DNA from: Hyaloscypha bicolor E
Lineage: Eukaryota > Ascomycota > Leotiomycetes > Helotiales > Hyaloscyphaceae
Assembly (NCBI RefSeq): GCF_002865645.1
Contig: NW_020194619.1
Span: 2,392,442 to 2,456,441 of the forward strand
Direction: 5' to 3'
Length of the DNA: 64,000 nt
The notes beneath the pieces are model-generated. The model was not told the origin of the DNA and searched no databases. It saw only the letters and a program-made list of their open reading frames with translations. This document shows positions 38,591 to 48,036 of the stretch, piece after piece (within the stretch, counting starts at the first letter, position 1; each line of letters begins with the position of its first letter). The position numbers and the translations under genes were made by a program.

Positions 38591-39069
38591 GGTATTATGG
38601 GTATTAAAGTAAATATTTCATCCTTAAATATTTTGTCTATAATAAGAAATTTAGGAAGTGAAATATTATAATTCCGGGAGAGTCTAAAACTCGAAGGACT
38701 CGATTTAATAGTAAAATCGAAGTAGTAGTTAAAGAGCTTTAAGGGTATTACAGAGTATATATTCCGGAAAGAGGATCCTATAGATATAGGTATTATATAA
38801 GTAGAAAAGATAGTTTCTAAGAAAGTAGTCTTAGGGCTAAAAGTAGTTAGTTTTAAAGGATAATAGAAGTTAAATAAATAGATAATTAAATGGCTAATTA
38901 CTTATTAATTAGTAAGAGCTAGATATCTTTTTTATAGGCTACTAAATACTTTTATAAAATTAATAAGTAGTTCTCTTTAATATAAAATAGACTAGATTTG
39001 TTTTAGGCTACCAAATACTTTTAGGACTAATCTAAAATCTTCTCTAATCTATATATATAAACTAATTAG

Positions 39070-39368
39070 TATTAGTTTACTAGTAATATATAGTACTATT
39101 ATATAGGTATAGAAATGCTAGTTATATTAGTTAGTAAAGTTATTATTATTTAGAAGTAAGAATTATAGTATTATAGTATTAATATATGATTCCTAAATCT
39201 GCTAAGCCTAAAGGAGTCTAGTTTACTAGTCGAGTTACTAATAAGATACAAGATTATATAATTATATCTTATATCCTATATCTTATTATCTATATTTCAT
39301 TGCCTATATCCCGTATTCCATATCCCGTAACTATATACGTAACTCCTAAAGAAATAGCTATACTAATA
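39070..39368 (-). repeat. Copia copy B 5' LTR (299 bp)
   Basis: Same length and ends as the partner LTR at 32967-33265; differences are mostly transitions, as expected from RIP. Confidence 0.85.
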
Positions 39369-40719
39369 ATTATAATTATATATATATTAATTAAGTTATT
39401 TATAAATATTTATAATTAGCTTAATTTATTTATTTCTTATACTAATTATAAGTAATTAGATTAATATTACTTTTCTATTTCTTTATTTATATATATTTAT
39501 TCTATAATTCTATTATATTAAATTCTTAGAACTAAGCTTTTTCTAATATATATATAATTTATAATAAGAAAAGTTTAAAAATAAAGTAATTTATAATAGG
39601 TTTATAAAAAGTATTTAGTAATAAAAATATTTAAAAATATTAAAAATATTAAAGATATTAAAGATATTAAAATAAATATTTCGTTTTTAAATATTTCGTT
39701 TATAATAAGAAATTTAAGAAATAAAATATTATAATTCTAAAAGAATCTAAAGCTTAAAGAATTTAATTTAGTAATATAATTAAAGTTATAATTAAAGAGC
39801 TTTAAAAGTATATATAGGGCATATATTCCAAAAAGAAAATCCTATAAATTCGGGTATTATATAAGTAAAAAAGATAATTTCTAAGAAAATAGTCTTAGAG
39901 TCAAAAAAAATAGTTTTAAAAAATAGTAAATAATTAAATAAATAGATAATTAAATAGCTAACTATTTATTAATTAGTAAAAATTAGAGTTCTTTTTCTTT
40001 GAATTACTAAATACTTTTTTATAAAATTAATAAATAATTTCTTTTTTTAATAAAATAATTATTAGTTTTTATAAAAGCTAGTTATTTTTTCTTTTAGGCT
40101 ATTAAATGCTTTTTTATAAAATTAATAAATAATTCTCCTTTTTAATATAAACTAGTTCAATTTTATTATAAGCTGTTAAATATTTCTTTAGCTTAAAAAA
40201 TTCTATTTTTAATTTATATATATAAACTAATTAATATTAATTTACTAGAAATATATAATATTATTATATAATTATAAAATATTATTTATATAAAATTAGT
40301 AAAATAGTTAATATTTAGAAATAGAAATTATAATATTATAATATTAATATATAATTCCTAAATTTATTAAGCCTAATAGAAATAAGCTATTAATTAAATT
40401 ATTTAATTATATTTCGTATTTTATATTTTATTATTTATATTTCGTTTCCCGAGTTTTATAATTATATAATAATAAAATGAAATATTAATTTTATAGATTT
40501 ATTAAAAAATTAAAGATATAAACAAATAAAATATTATTAATAAAAGCTATATATTTTATTATATTTATAATATATTATATAAATAAGCTAAAAACCTTTT
40601 TATATTTTAATTAGCTTGAAATAAAATAAGAAATAATATAAATAAAATTTAAAAATATAATAAATATTAGATTTATTATAAATATTTATAAAGAGAATAA
40701 TTTAATTTAATAAAATACT

Positions 40720-41105
40720 TTTAATTAATTAATTGCTTTCTTTTTAATTAATTTACTTTTATTATAATTTAATAAAGTACTTTAGCTAATTAATTAATTA
40801 CCCAGATTTTTAGGTTAATTAATTACTTTTTTTTTAGTTATTTAATTGCCCTAATCTTTTAGCTAATTAATTACTTTTTATTATAACTTAGTAAAGCGTT
40901 TTTAGCTATTTAATTACTCTAATCTTTTAACTAATTAATTATTCTAACTTTTTAACTAATTAATTACTCTAATTATTTTAGCTATTTAATTGCCCTAATT
41001 CTTCGGCTAATTAATTGCCCTAGTTCTTTTGGCTATTTAACTGCTTTAACTTTTCGGCCAATTAATTAGCCTTATTCTTTTAGTTATTTAATAGCCCTTT
41101 TTATT
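40720..41105. repeat. AT-rich minisatellite with 25-26-bp period
   Basis: About 14 diverged copies alternate AATTAATTGCCCTAATTCTT and TATTTAATTGCCC forms. The array lies between copia copy C and the RIP-free island; copies toward the island retain more C and G. Confidence 0.75.
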
Positions 41106-41152
41106 TTATTAACTAATAATATTTTTTTACTGTAATTTAGTAAAGAATACGG

Positions 41153-41313
41153 TATTCCTTTGTCCGGTAAGACATAGTCCACGCTAGTAAGGGGGCCTGG
41201 CTTAGGGCGAAAAGGTAATAAATGACTAATAAGTTTTTAAGCAAAGGTATAACTTTATAGTCTAAGCCAGGCCCCTTGCTAGCGTGAACTATGTCTCACC
41301 GGACAAAGGGATA
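41153..41313. mobile_element. 160-bp foldback (MITE-like) element
   Basis: A left arm (about 41155-41215) and right arm (about 41262-41311) form an imperfect inverted repeat of nearly 50 bp, each arm containing CCTTTGTCCGGT, GACATAGT and GGCCTGGCTTA on the appropriate strand. The loop is about 45 bp. It has no coding capacity, ordinary composition and no RIP. A miniature inverted-repeat element is likely; the target duplication is unclear. Confidence 0.7.
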
Positions 41314-41443
41314 GTTATTACCCAGAATTCGAACCTTTATTAGGCCAGGTCCTTATATAGCGACCTTGGCTAAGGAGAGTTAGGGCTGACTAAGCGTGCA
41401 TGCTTGTGGTGCGGTTGGCTCACAGTACATTATAAAAAAAACT
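41314..41443. other. RIP-free spacer
   Basis: About 130 bp of normal composition between the foldback element and the inverted-repeat island; nothing recognised in it. Confidence 0.4.
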
Positions 41444-41573
41444 GGTCACGTGAGGAATACCAAAACTTTCGCACCAAAACTTCCAGTACGATTTGATGCC
41501 ACAGCAGGCGAGCTTGCGAGCCAGGGTGTAGCTAATTGACCTTGCAATTGCTCGAGTAATTCCAGCTACTCGG

Positions 41574-41661
41574 GATGAGTTTAGGGCAAAATTATTGCTG
41601 GCCCCGGAGCTTGCATAGGGCCGCCAGCGATAATTTTAACGGAGCGGCCCTAAACTCGTTA
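41574..41661. repeat. 88-bp interrupted palindrome
   Basis: GAGTTTAGGGC pairs with GCCCTAAACTC, and AAAATTATTGCTGGC pairs with GCCAGCGATAATTTT (one mismatch), around a loop rich in G and C. A 10-bp bulge lies on the right side. It lies inside the TIR-bounded segment about 470 bp before the gene. Confidence 0.75.
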
Positions 41662-41689
41662 GATTATACTAGATCAAGAAATATATTTT

Positions 41690-41912
41690 TAATAATTTTA
41701 ATTATTATTTTAATTATTACTTTAATTATTGCTTTAGTTATTACTTTAATTATTACTTTAATTATTATTTTAATTATATTTTAATTTAAATTAAATTAAT
41801 ATTTTTGGATTAAGTTAGTACTATTAAATTAAGTTAGTATTATTAAATTAAGTTAGTATTATTATATTAAGTTAGTATTATTAAATTAAGCTAGTATTAT
41901 TAAATTAAATTA
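41690..41912. repeat. Two AT-rich tandem arrays (12-bp and 19-bp units)
   Basis: About 41690-41785 repeats a 12-bp unit, AATTATTACTTT, six to eight times. About 41805-41912 repeats a 19-bp unit, AATTAAGTTAGTATTATTA, five times. A plus-strand frame across the first array would encode only Leu/Ile/Thr repeats and is not a gene. Confidence 0.8.
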
Positions 41913-42033
41913 AATTATTTCAAAAATTCTAATTCTAAGTTTAATTAGATATTAATAATTTAATTTAGTTTAATAATATCTTATAAGAAAATTATAATAT
42001 ATAATATCTTTATTTTATTATGGTCTTCGGGAA

Positions 42034-42042
42034 TATATAAAG
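42034..42042 (+). promoter_or_regulatory. TATA box of the island gene
   Basis: TATATAAAG lies 87 bp before the ATG at 42129, at a plausible distance for a 50-60-nt leader. Confidence 0.6.
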
Positions 42043-42128
42043 GCTAGTAAATACTTGTAATTGAATTATTATTTGCAACTTATTAGATATAAAACACTAG
42101 CCAGACTCAAATACTTGCTTCTATAATT

Positions 42129-42809
42129 ATGCTTTATTTCAGACAATGTCTCTTTCTTACTACCGGATTGGCCACTGCCTTAATCCTCCCCAACCCTGCT
42201 AGTACCGATTTATTAGGCGTTTTCGGAAGGTCTAGCATTTCTGCACCCGACAGTGTCTATGCTCTAGAGAATCCTAGGATCTCTCAAAGGGCCCCCGCTA
42301 GCGATGGCAAAGAACTTGAGGCGTCTACACCTTCCTGGGAGGACGACCCACCTACTCCTGAAACCCTTGTGGATGTGGTGCCACTTGTACACCGGGAAAG
42401 CAATGACCTTGAAGCCTATAAATCACCAGACGATAAACGCAAATTCGTCGTTGGTATGGCATCTCAAATTGTTACTTCGGCCTATTGGGTCTTTGATCTG
42501 TGGTTGGTCCAGCAGAGGACCAGCGCGAACTTATGGAGAGGCGGCGATGTTTCCAGCTCGCTTGGCGAAACCTCCGTCACAATTGCCGCCCTGCGAACAA
42601 TCTACAATTCCGAAAACCAATTTAGAGGCGCTGCCGATTTCGTTTTGAAGGGAGCTCAAGATACTGTTGAGGTCGTTATCAATTTTACTGCGGAGGTTTT
42701 CGGGTCAGCAGCCGCCTTTAGCATTATGCAAATGATCAACCCTCCAACCTGCACCATCGGTGGTGTGAGTGTTCCGATCTCAAGTTGGTCTTTCGATCCA
42801 ACGCCTTAA
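42129..42809 (+). CDS. Predicted secreted protein of unknown function (226 aa)
   Basis: An intact intronless frame opens at an ATG 87 bp after a TATA box. Residues 1-25 form a signal peptide (basic R5, hydrophobic LFLTTGLATALIL, then PNPAS). An acidic, proline- and serine-rich stretch (about 50-105) follows, then a compact C-terminal part with the segments ASQIVTSAYWVFDLWLVQQ and FVLKGAQDTVEVVINFTAEV. Only one cysteine remains after the signal. I recognise no family. Composition and codon use are normal and no stop or RIP damage is visible, although RIP-destroyed DNA lies within 0.6 kb on both sides. The position between inverted repeats in an AT-rich block resembles where fungal effector genes are found, but an effector role is inference. 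An unfamiliar cargo or element-encoded protein is equally possible. Confidence 0.72.
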   Translation: MLYFRQCLFLTTGLATALILPNPASTDLLGVFGRSSISAPDSVYALENPRISQRAPASDGKELEASTPSWEDDPPTPETLVDVVPLVHRESNDLEAYKSPDDKRKFVVGMASQIVTSAYWVFDLWLVQQRTSANLWRGGDVSSSLGETSVTIAALRTIYNSENQFRGAADFVLKGAQDTVEVVINFTAEVFGSAAAFSIMQMINPPTCTIGGVSVPISSWSFDPTP

Positions 42810-42895
42810 ATGATCGCAGCTCGCTAGCTCGCTGGAGGGACCTCGCAACGACGTGGCGTATCAGCGTCGGTTAGTTTGGTGTTCCTCACGTGACC

Positions 42896-43065
42896 TTTTA
42901 TTTATTTATAAGTGTCATTAGACGTTGTTATCTATCCGTTCCGCTGCCGCCAGGTTCGTGTTTTCCGGCGCCGGATTAACTATTATTCCGGGGGAACACC
43001 AAAACCACGCTTTGATTTTTACATGTAAATAAACCACCAAATTGATTAATTGCACCACAACCACG
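42896..43065. other. RIP-free leader of the piggyBac-like gene
   Basis: Normal-composition DNA between the TIR segment and the transposase start. It contains GGAACACCAAAAC at about 42989-43001, nearly the same as the subterminal sequence of the TIR segment, and a TTAA at about 42975. Confidence 0.5.
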
Positions 43066-44370
43066 ATGCCAGAAGCTACTGTGTTTGATTCTACCAATAA
43101 AGGGACCCTTCGGCCTAATGAGGATCCACTACGAAAGCAGGGGAGTGCTTTTAAGCCTATGCAATTGCCCCAATTCGGCTGGGAAATCACCTTACCTGAA
43201 GATGTCTCTCCAGATAATTCTATTACTTTATTTACTATATATTATACTCCCGAAATCATTAATTTGATAGTCGAGAAGACAAACGATTATATGCGAAAAC
43301 CTCAAGACGAATCCTGCCCTTATATACGAGCAAATAAATAATATCTAATATATTATAAAGAGATTTATATTTATTTTATAATTTGGATATATATAAGCTT
43401 ATATATAAATAATAAAATTGCGAACTATTAGAATATAAAGGATATAATATCTGAGTATCTGATTACAAAGTATTTAAGTAGAAATCGGTTTTAGGAGCTT
43501 TATATATATATGTAATTTCATAGAAATTAGAAATAAGAACTATATAAAAAAGTAGCTAATAATTCCTTATTTCTCTATTTATTTTACTTAAAATAAGCTA
43601 ATAAATTACCGAGCAAGTCGAAGCCTTTAGTATATATATTTAAGAGATTAATTTGGGAGTTTAAAAGCCTAAATAGAACTTAATAATAAATAAAGTAATT
43701 ATATAATTTAAAGATTAACTAAAAGAAATAACTACTATTTCAAATAAGCCTATATCTATAGAATATAAGGTTTAGAAAGCAGCCCAGAAAGAGTTCTTAC
43801 TTATATAGAACTATTATATTTCTGAATAAAAGAATAAGCCTATAAAAATATATATTTTAAGAGAGTTTAGTAAAATAATTAAAACTAGAATTAGAAGAAA
43901 TAAGATATAAATAGTAATTCTATACTTAATTAAAAAACTATCTAAGCCTTTTAAGAAATCTAACTATTTTATTTACTTTAATAATCTCTTTATTTCTATT
44001 TGCTTTATTTAATATATTTACTTTTAGGAAATTATAATTACTAGAACTTGTAAAATAATTAGTAAAGTTATTAAAAAGCTTTTTAATCTTTAAAAATAAA
44101 ATAAAAAGAATATAATATTTTAAAATAAAGTCTATTTCAGGTATATATCTAATAAAGAAATATATTATATTAAATAAATAAAAATTAAGCCTTTATTTTA
44201 ATAATATCTTTTATTATATTAGATAATAAATATATTTTAAAGTTAAAAAAGAGACCTAAAAAAACTTCTTCTAAAATAAAAACTATATAAGTATTCTTTA
44301 ATAGCCAAGCTATAAAGGTATTTTTAATTCCTATAATTATAAATAAATATAATTATTATTATAGTTATTA
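43066..44370 (+). pseudogene. piggyBac-like transposase (DDE_Tnp_1_7 type), RIP-inactivated
   Basis: From the ATG at 43066, about 90 codons are intact, including TLFTIYYTPEIINLIVEKTN, the piggyBac N-terminal signature. A TAA follows at 43339 and sequence becomes RIP-mutated, but the same frame remains readable through SEYLITKYLSRNRF (about 43450-43492), VYFRYISNKEIYYIK (about 44120-44165), LKKRPKKTSSK (about 44242-44274) and VFFNSQAIKVFLIPII (about 44292-44339), all aligning with piggyBac-family transposase core landmarks. Stops are of C-to-T or G-to-A type. The 3' end is cut near 44360 by a gypsy-1 LTR. Inactive. The sharp change between intact and RIP-damaged parts within one gene is unusual. 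Confidence 0.8.
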
Positions 44371-44873
44371 TAATATATAATACTAATAGGAATTAGAATA
44401 GAACTAGTTAGATATATAAAGTTAAAATCGGGATATTTAGATATCTAATATAATATTTAAGTATTTGAGTATCTAAATATCTAAATATCTAAATATTTGA
44501 ATATTTATAGCTATTTAATAGTTATATATAAAGTTATATATTACGAGCTTAAGCTAGTATATAGGCCCGTATATAGCTTGCTATTATTTAGATCCGAGGC
44601 TTCTTTAAAATTCTCTTCTTTTTTTTAGCTTTAAATTATTAGAATAGAAATAGTCTAATTTTATTTTCTAGATTCTAGATCTTATATTTATAATATAATT
44701 TAAAATATATTTACTTTTTAATTCTATAAAGAATTTAAATAATATTTATTTAATTAGGTTTTAATAAATATAGATATAATATACTATAACTATTCTTATA
44801 TAAATTAACTAATATTAGAATAAAAGAAAGCTCTAGACTAGTTAGATAAGTAAATAGGCCAGTAATTTTACTA

Positions 44874-47800
44874 TAATTAGTTCGATTTAAAAGTAATTAA
44901 AAAAAACTATTATAATACTAATTAATATAAATTATATTAATTAAAACTATATTATATATTATAGGAACTAATTCTATATTCTTAAAATTATAATATTTTT
45001 ATTATTAAGAAAGTTATAATATATATAATTAAATAAGTAAATATATTAATATTTTATATAATTCTTTTTTTTAATTTAGTTATTATATAATTACTTTTCT
45101 ATAATTATATTAATATCTTAATAATTATAAATCTAATTAAATGCCTTTTTTATATATTTTTAATAATTACTTCTATAAGTCTTTAAAAATACAAGCGAGC
45201 TAATTTAATTCTTAATTTAATTATAATTCTTATTATAGCTAAAAAAGCTCTAATTCAAGTATTTATTAATAAATAATATAGGAAATTCTCTAATATAAAA
45301 AATAATTCTTCTAAATCAGATATTAAATAAAGTAATAAAATGGAATTTAAAGATTCGACTTTCTTTTAGGCTTAGTAAAAGCTTATTATTAGTAGTAATA
45401 AGATAATTATTTTAGAAAAGCTTATATTTATATAATAAAAGTAAAAACTTATAAAATAAACTAATAAGTTTCTTATTTTATTTTCTTATTTTTATATTAT
45501 AATACAAATATACTAATATTATTTCTAGCTTTTAAAAGCTTTTATATCTCTAAATTAATAAAGGAATTAGTAAAATTATTAAGAACTTAATAAAGATATA
45601 TATATAATTAGAAAGTAAAAAATAGTCAAATTATAAAATAATTTAATAAGCTTAAAACTCCTATAATTATATTATTTTTTAAATAAAAGAAGCTATAATT
45701 CGATATTATTAGAGAACTAATTAATATTTCTAGAAGTATATAATTAAGAAAAAGCAAAAACTTAAAAATAAAAATAATAGAACTAATAAACTATTTTTAA
45801 ATACTTTTATTAGAAATGCTTATAGAAATAATAAAGCTCTAGATATATAAATAACTTACTAAGAAATTCTTAATAATATAAATATTAAATTAGCTTAAAT
45901 TAAAGAGCTATATATTTTATATATAATTATTAACTTATATTTATTCTAGTAATATATCTAATAGCTTCTAAAGCTAGTATAATATTAATTTAAAAGAATT
46001 AATATATTACTTTTAATAGCTTCTAGTAATTATTACTTTAATAATAGAAAAATACTAGCTTAGTAAATTAGGAAGCTATTTAATTACTATTAATAATAAT
46101 ATAGTATTTTATATGAAACTAGAAATAATAAAAGAACTAGTATTTTTAATTTAGATAATAAGAATATTTTTTTAGTCTACTATACTTAATTAATTAATTA
46201 GAAGCTTGAAATAATATTATTAAATAATTTCCTAAATACTATTAATTAAAAGATTGTATTTTAATTATTATTAATAATAAAAAAGCCTATTATTTATAAT
46301 ATAGCTTATTTATAGCTTTCTAGGCTCGGCTTTTATTATTATAAAACTAAAAAAGAACTTTATATAAATAAATACAAATACTTTAATATAATTTAATATT
46401 ATTAAAAGATATTTTTACTATTAATAAAAAAGCTTTTATTATATATAGTTTAATATAAGAAAAATAAAGCTAGTATATAATATATGATTTAATCTTTATT
46501 TCTAATTAGAATTCAGGTATATATAATATATTTCTATAATAAGAGTTATTTCTATAAATATAATTATAAAAAGAGCCTCTAGCTAATAGATAATTAGTAA
46601 AAAATACTCGGAAAGAATAAAGAGAGACTAATTTATAATTTTGAATTCGTGGGCCCTAAAGAGTATATTAGAATACCAAATAATAAAGGCATTTTTATTC
46701 CGGATAACTCCGATTTAAATACTTATAAAATTATATATTTAGACTCAAATAGAAACCTCTAGTAAAATATAAAATAGCTACTAGTATAAATTACTAAAAT
46801 ACTCGATATATTTGAATAGAAGTACCTAAACTATCTAGCTATTCTAATATTTAATTAGTTCTCTATATATGCTTTATATAATAAAAATATACTAAATGGC
46901 TTTAATATAAATAAGGTATTAAAAGAAATTAAAAAGAGTAATATTAAGGCCTATAAAAGAAATATATACTTTTTACTAGAATATATAATTCCGGAATAAT
47001 AGAATACTATTTAAATTCTTTAATAACTAAATTCGAATAAAAAAAAGAGCCTAAAATATAAAATAGATTTTTATTAAATAAAGTTATAATATATTTGACT
47101 TAAGATTTAAGTATTTAAAGAATACTAAATATACTATATCTCTTAAATACTCTTCTACTATTAAATAAATATATTATTTAGCTTATATATTATTAAATTA
47201 CTAAGACTTCTTTAAAAAGAAGTTCCAAGTTAAAAAGCTTATTATAAATTAGGAATATAAAACTATATTTTTACTAAAGTTTCATTATAAAATTAATCTA
47301 ATTAAGATATACTAGAAATATAGTAAAACTCGATATTATTAAATAAAGAAAACTAGCTTTCTAAATACTAAAATTAAGGTAATAGAAATACTTGAATCTT
47401 ATTTAATTAAAACTATATAAAGATTTTATAATTATATATTTTACTAAATAAATATATATTAAAAGAAATTAAATATTAAATAAGCTATTTAATATATATA
47501 AAAGTAAAAATATTATAGAATAATATCTAAAAAGATAATATATAAAAGTAAGAAAAAGAAAATAATTAAATAATAAATAAGGTTTATAGATTTAATTTAA
47601 TTAAAAGTTAGTTTAAAACCCATATAATTAGAACTTTATTATATATATAATACATATAATACTAGGAAAAGCTATATTTAGTATTTAGAAAGGTTTATTT
47701 AGGCTTATAGAGCTTAATTATTATTATTATTATATTAATAATAAAGCTAGTAAGATGCCGCGATCTCTCTCTAAACTCGGGGTCACGTGACCTTAGCAAG

Positions 47801-48036
47801 AAAATATATTAGTGTTTTATATAAGAAAAAATAAATAAAATAAAAAGGATTTATATATTTTGAACCTCGATTATTAATAAACTATAAATATATTAAAAAT
47901 CTAATTAATAAGTATTTTTTATCTAGTTCTATTCTATAATTATATTATTTAGTATTAATTAATTAGAATTATAATTAAAAAGTTATTATAGATATAAAAA
48001 AATAATCGTTTTATTACTTTTAGATTAGACTAATTA
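44874..48036. mobile_element. 3.16-kb TIR DNA transposon inside gypsy gag, RIP-degraded
   Basis: The left sequence TATAATTAGTTCGATTTAAA and the reverse complement of the right end, TATAATTAGTCTAATCTAAA, form an inverted repeat of at least 27 bp whose differences are nearly all transitions. Gypsy gag is continuous across the join. The duplication appears to be TA, suggesting a Tc1/mariner-like superfamily, but no transposase domain could be identified. A RIP-altered frame near 46630-46750 reads FEFVGPKEYIRIPNNKGIF, unassigned. A normal-composition tract survives at 47757-47805. Confidence 0.6.

Larger units (their letters stand above)
32967..39368 (-). mobile_element. Ty1/copia copy B, best-preserved element
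   Basis: Two 299-bp LTRs (32967-33265 and 39070-39368) bound a 6402-bp element, flanked by ATTAT on both sides (32962-32966 and 39369-39373). Minus-strand frames still show integrase-like MAFKAINNSARPN (about 35545-35586), the RT/RNase H segment RSILASELYSIAYGF (about 33760-33830) and YTDSK nearby. Integrase preceding RT/RNase H is the Ty1/copia order. Gag-side sequence occupies about 36.6-39.0 kb. Stops from RIP interrupt every frame; it is dead. Less AT-biased than copies A and C, hence probably younger. Confidence 0.85.
15702..40470 (-). mobile_element. Oldest Ty1/copia layer (copy C), split by later insertions
   Basis: Fragments in the same order and orientation as copy B lie at about 15702-15885 (LTR), 15890-17098 (3' pol), 29425-32650 (pol and gag side, with a small insertion at 31199) and 39540-40200 (5' region), followed by a second LTR from 40235 to about 40470. 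Copies A and B sit inside it. Pieces join correctly: sequence left of copy A (to 17098) resumes at 29420 exactly as in the uninterrupted parallel at 19400. It is more AT-rich than A and B, consistent with greater age and repeated RIP. Outer limits are approximate. Confidence 0.65.
41444..42895. mobile_element. 1.45-kb TIR-bounded segment carrying a secreted-protein gene
   Basis: The left end reads GGTCACGTGAGGAATACC and the reverse complement of the right end reads GGTCACGTGAGGAACACC. A second match, GCGAGCTTGCGAGC against GCGAGCTAGCGAGC, lies at nearly the same depth in each arm (64 and 63 bp in), so the inverted repeats run about 78 bp with a diverged middle. Flanking AT-rich sequence also looks partly inverted, so the true ends may be slightly further out. 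Inside are a hairpin, AT-rich tandem repeats, a TATA box and one gene (42129-42809); there is no transposase. No clean target duplication was found. A non-autonomous DNA element with captured cargo is the favoured reading. Confidence 0.6.

Noticed and set aside
12690..41150. Regional centromere
   Set aside because: AT-rich RIP-degraded retroelement blocks also occur at centromeres, but nothing here distinguishes one from an ordinary transposon block; CENP-A mapping would be needed.
41575..41784. 69-codon plus-strand frame in the island
   Set aside because: It spans the palindrome and the 12-bp tandem array and would encode only Leu/Ile/Thr repeats.
41444..43340. Starship-type giant element
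   Set aside because: No tyrosine-recombinase captain gene was seen, and the boundaries are inverted repeats on a 1.45-kb unit.
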